NCBI RefSeq assembly: GCF_008704555.1
Contig: NZ_CP023702.1
Coordinates: forward strand, 4,526,001-4,590,000
Direction: 5' to 3'
Source of the DNA: Streptomyces nitrosporeus
GTDB lineage: Bacteria; Actinomycetota; Actinomycetes; Streptomycetales; Streptomycetaceae
DNA length: 64,000 nucleotides
The notes under the pieces are model-generated. The model saw nothing but the letters and a program-made list of their open reading frames with translations, was not told the DNA's origin and did not search any database. Below are positions 62,521 to 64,000 of this stretch, one piece after another. The position numbers and the translations under genes were made by a program. The stretch's first letter is position 1. Each line of letters begins with the position of its first letter.

Positions 62521-63840
62521 ATGACCGCAACGGGGGCAGACCGGGAGGCGGCGGGATCGACCACCCGCGGCTACTGGTGGTGGGAGCGGCGGCGCGGTGT
62601 CGCCTTGGACGTGGGGCTGGCGCTGGTCTCGGCGCTGGAGTGCGCGCTGGAGGGGATCGAGTTCGCCGGGGACACCGGGCTGCCGGTGCCGCTCGGGGTG
62701 GTGTTCGGGCTGCTGGCGGGTTCGGTGCTGCTGGTGCGCCGGCGGTGGCCGATCGTGGTGGTGCTGGTGTCGATCGCGACGACGCCCGCCGAGATGGGTT
62801 TCCTGATGGGGCTGGTGGGGCTGTACACGCTGGCCGCTTCGGAGGTGCCGCGCAGGATCACGGTCGTGCTGACGGGGATGACGTTCGTCGGCGCGTTCAT
62901 CGTGGGTTACGTGCGGTTGCGGCAGAGCGTGAGCGGGTACGCGGGCGCGGGTCCGGGGCCGGAGGACTGGTACGTCCCGTTGGTGTCGCTGTTCATGGCG
63001 CTGGGGCTGACGGCGCCGGCGGTGCTGTCCGGTCTGTACATCGGGGCCAGGCGGCGGCTGATGGAGAGCCTGCGGGAGCGGGCGGATTCGCTGGAGCGGG
63101 AGCTGTCGCTGCTCGCGGACCGGGCCGAGGAGCGGGCGGAGTGGGCGCGTACGGAGGAGCGGACGCGCATCGCCCGGGAGATGCACGACGTGGTGGCGCA
63201 CCGGGTGAGCCTGATGGTGGTGCACGCGGCGGCGTTGCAGGCGGTGGCGAGGAAGGACCCGGAGAAGGCGGTGCGGAACGCGGCTCTGGTGGGGGACATG
63301 GGCCGACAGGCGCTGACGGAGCTGCGGGAGATGCTGGGGGTGCTGCGGAGCGGTGCCTCGGTGGGGGGCGCGGGGGGCGGCCGGGTTCCGTTGGCGCAGG
63401 TGGGGCGGGTGGCCGCGGTGGCCGCGGCGGCTCCGGAGGACGGTCCTCGGCTGAGTGAGGTGGAGGCGCTGGTGGCGCAGTCGAGGGAGGCGGGGATGGC
63501 GGTGGAGCTGTCGGTGGAGGGGGAGTCGGGCGCGTATGCGCCGGAGGTGGAGCAGACGGCGTTCCGGGTGGTGCAGGAGGCGTTGACGAACGTGCACAAG
63601 CATGCGGCGGGTGCGCGTACGTGGGTGCGGCTGGCGCATCGCGGGGACGAGGTGGCGATGCAGGTGGAGAACGGTCCGGCGGACGGTGCCGGGGCGGCCG
63701 CGGGCCTGCCGAGCGGGGGGAACGGCCTGGTGGGGATGCGGGAGCGGGTGCTGGGGCTGGGGGGTGTGTTCGTGTCGGGGCCGACGGACGCGGGCGGGTT
63801 CAGGGTGTCGGCGGTTCTGCCGGGCGGGAGCGCGGGGTGA
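62521..63840 (+). CDS. Sensor histidine kinase, NarL-type (HisKA_3)
   Basis: The 439-aa protein has six or so membrane helices in residues 20-180 (VALDVGLALVSALECALEGI, VVVLVSIATTPAEMGFLMGL), a coiled coil, the phospho-His motif REMHDVVAHRVSLMVVHAAA near residue 221 (HisKA_3) and a short HATPase domain with VVQEALTNVHKHA and NGLVGMRERV. The receiver partner is not in the window. ATG 62521 is used; an ATG at 62458 adds 21 residues without similarity. The signal is unknown. Confidence 0.92.
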   Translation: MTATGADREAAGSTTRGYWWWERRRGVALDVGLALVSALECALEGIEFAGDTGLPVPLGVVFGLLAGSVLLVRRRWPIVVVLVSIATTPAEMGFLMGLVGLYTLAASEVPRRITVVLTGMTFVGAFIVGYVRLRQSVSGYAGAGPGPEDWYVPLVSLFMALGLTAPAVLSGLYIGARRRLMESLRERADSLERELSLLADRAEERAEWARTEERTRIAREMHDVVAHRVSLMVVHAAALQAVARKDPEKAVRNAALVGDMGRQALTELREMLGVLRSGASVGGAGGGRVPLAQVGRVAAVAAAAPEDGPRLSEVEALVAQSREAGMAVELSVEGESGAYAPEVEQTAFRVVQEALTNVHKHAAGARTWVRLAHRGDEVAMQVENGPADGAGAAAGLPSGGNGLVGMRERVLGLGGVFVSGPTDAGGFRVSAVLPGGSAG

Positions 63841-63905
63841 TCCCCGGGGCGGTGTGACCCGGGGTGGGGTGGTCCGGGGCCGGGACCAGGGGTGGGGCCG
63901 CGGGG

Positions 63906-64000
63906 TCAGCCGGTGTGGGTGAGGCGGGTGGGCTGGGTTCCGGTGATGAGGGTGGTGAGGGCGCGGTCGATGTCGGAGCCGAGGTACCAGTCGCCGGTGT
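63906..64000 (-). CDS. C-terminal end of an unrecognised gene (partial)
   Basis: The minus strand has an open frame to TGA at 63906-63908, reading TGDWYLGSDIDRALTTLITG and TQPTRLTHTG. The rest lies beyond the window. The sequence looks like the end of a real protein, with Streptomyces codon usage, but I do not recognise the family. It is convergent with the histidine kinase, 65 bp between stops. Confidence 0.5.
   Translation of the reverse strand, partial: TGDWYLGSDIDRALTTLITGTQPTRLTHTG

Overview
The window is chromosomal DNA of a high-GC actinobacterium, almost certainly a Streptomyces or close relative. The evidence is the very strong G/C preference at third codon positions, tRNA genes without an encoded CCA, an SsgA-like sporulation protein, a galT-galE-galK operon, GTG/TTG starts, and housekeeping blocks in the order known from Streptomyces. 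Most of it is core genome; small accessory or decayed patches are at about 8.1-8.8 kb, 10.1-12.9 kb and 61.5-62.4 kb.

Layout. 0-7.8 kb: the end of a penicillin acylase, 5-formyl-THF cyclo-ligase, then galU - glp/moeA - moaC - moaB - GNAT - glpR. This joins molybdenum cofactor synthesis to the Glp/GlpR cell-division pair of actinobacteria. 7.9-13 kb: tRNA-Ala, an N-terminally lost DUF1963 relic, a GNAT enzyme, exonuclease III, and a 2.6-kb accessory insert (64-aa protein, frameshifted small gene, HTH/PLD-like protein, NUDIX hydrolase, SUKH-like protein) that is followed by a second, orphan 3' end of an exonuclease III gene. 13-17.2 kb: a MerR regulator divergent from a flavin monooxygenase - alpha/beta hydrolase - SDR operon. 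17.3-24.5 kb: a Tricorn-type protease, then TetR and an MMPL exporter with several palindromes between them. 24.6-29.9 kb: an SsgA-like protein and an ECF metal transporter (fused CbiMN, CbiQ, CbiO) behind a Nur-like nickel operator, then a serine hydrolase and an SDR. 30-38.3 kb: a penicillin-binding protein, protein O-mannosyltransferase, rsmI, a zinc-ribbon protein, tatD, rsmA and ispE. 38.3-45.2 kb: a lipoprotein, an ABC-F ATPase and two paralogous membrane-anchored PQQ-type propeller proteins. 45.4-51.6 kb: the gal operon between two unusual LuxR-type regulators, then MarR. 51.8-56.5 kb: TetR and a desaturase in one operon, then PEP carboxylase. 56.7-61.3 kb: a small membrane protein and the pth, rplY, prs, glmU block. 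61.4-64 kb: tRNA-Gln directly behind an HTH protein with a possible LAGLIDADG-like domain, a histidine kinase, and the end of an unrecognised gene.

How the genes work together. GalT, GalE, GalK and GalU cover galactose entry into UDP-sugars. GlmU and Prs supply UDP-GlcNAc and PRPP. The PBP, Pmt, SsgA-like protein, Glp and GlpR concern the cell envelope and division. RsmA, RsmI, RplY and Pth serve translation. No complete phage, insertion sequence, integrase or CRISPR array was seen. The most unusual items are the exonuclease III relic with its accessory insert, the Nur-type palindrome, the HTH gene ending one base before a tRNA, and a LuxR regulator lacking the phospho-acceptor aspartate.
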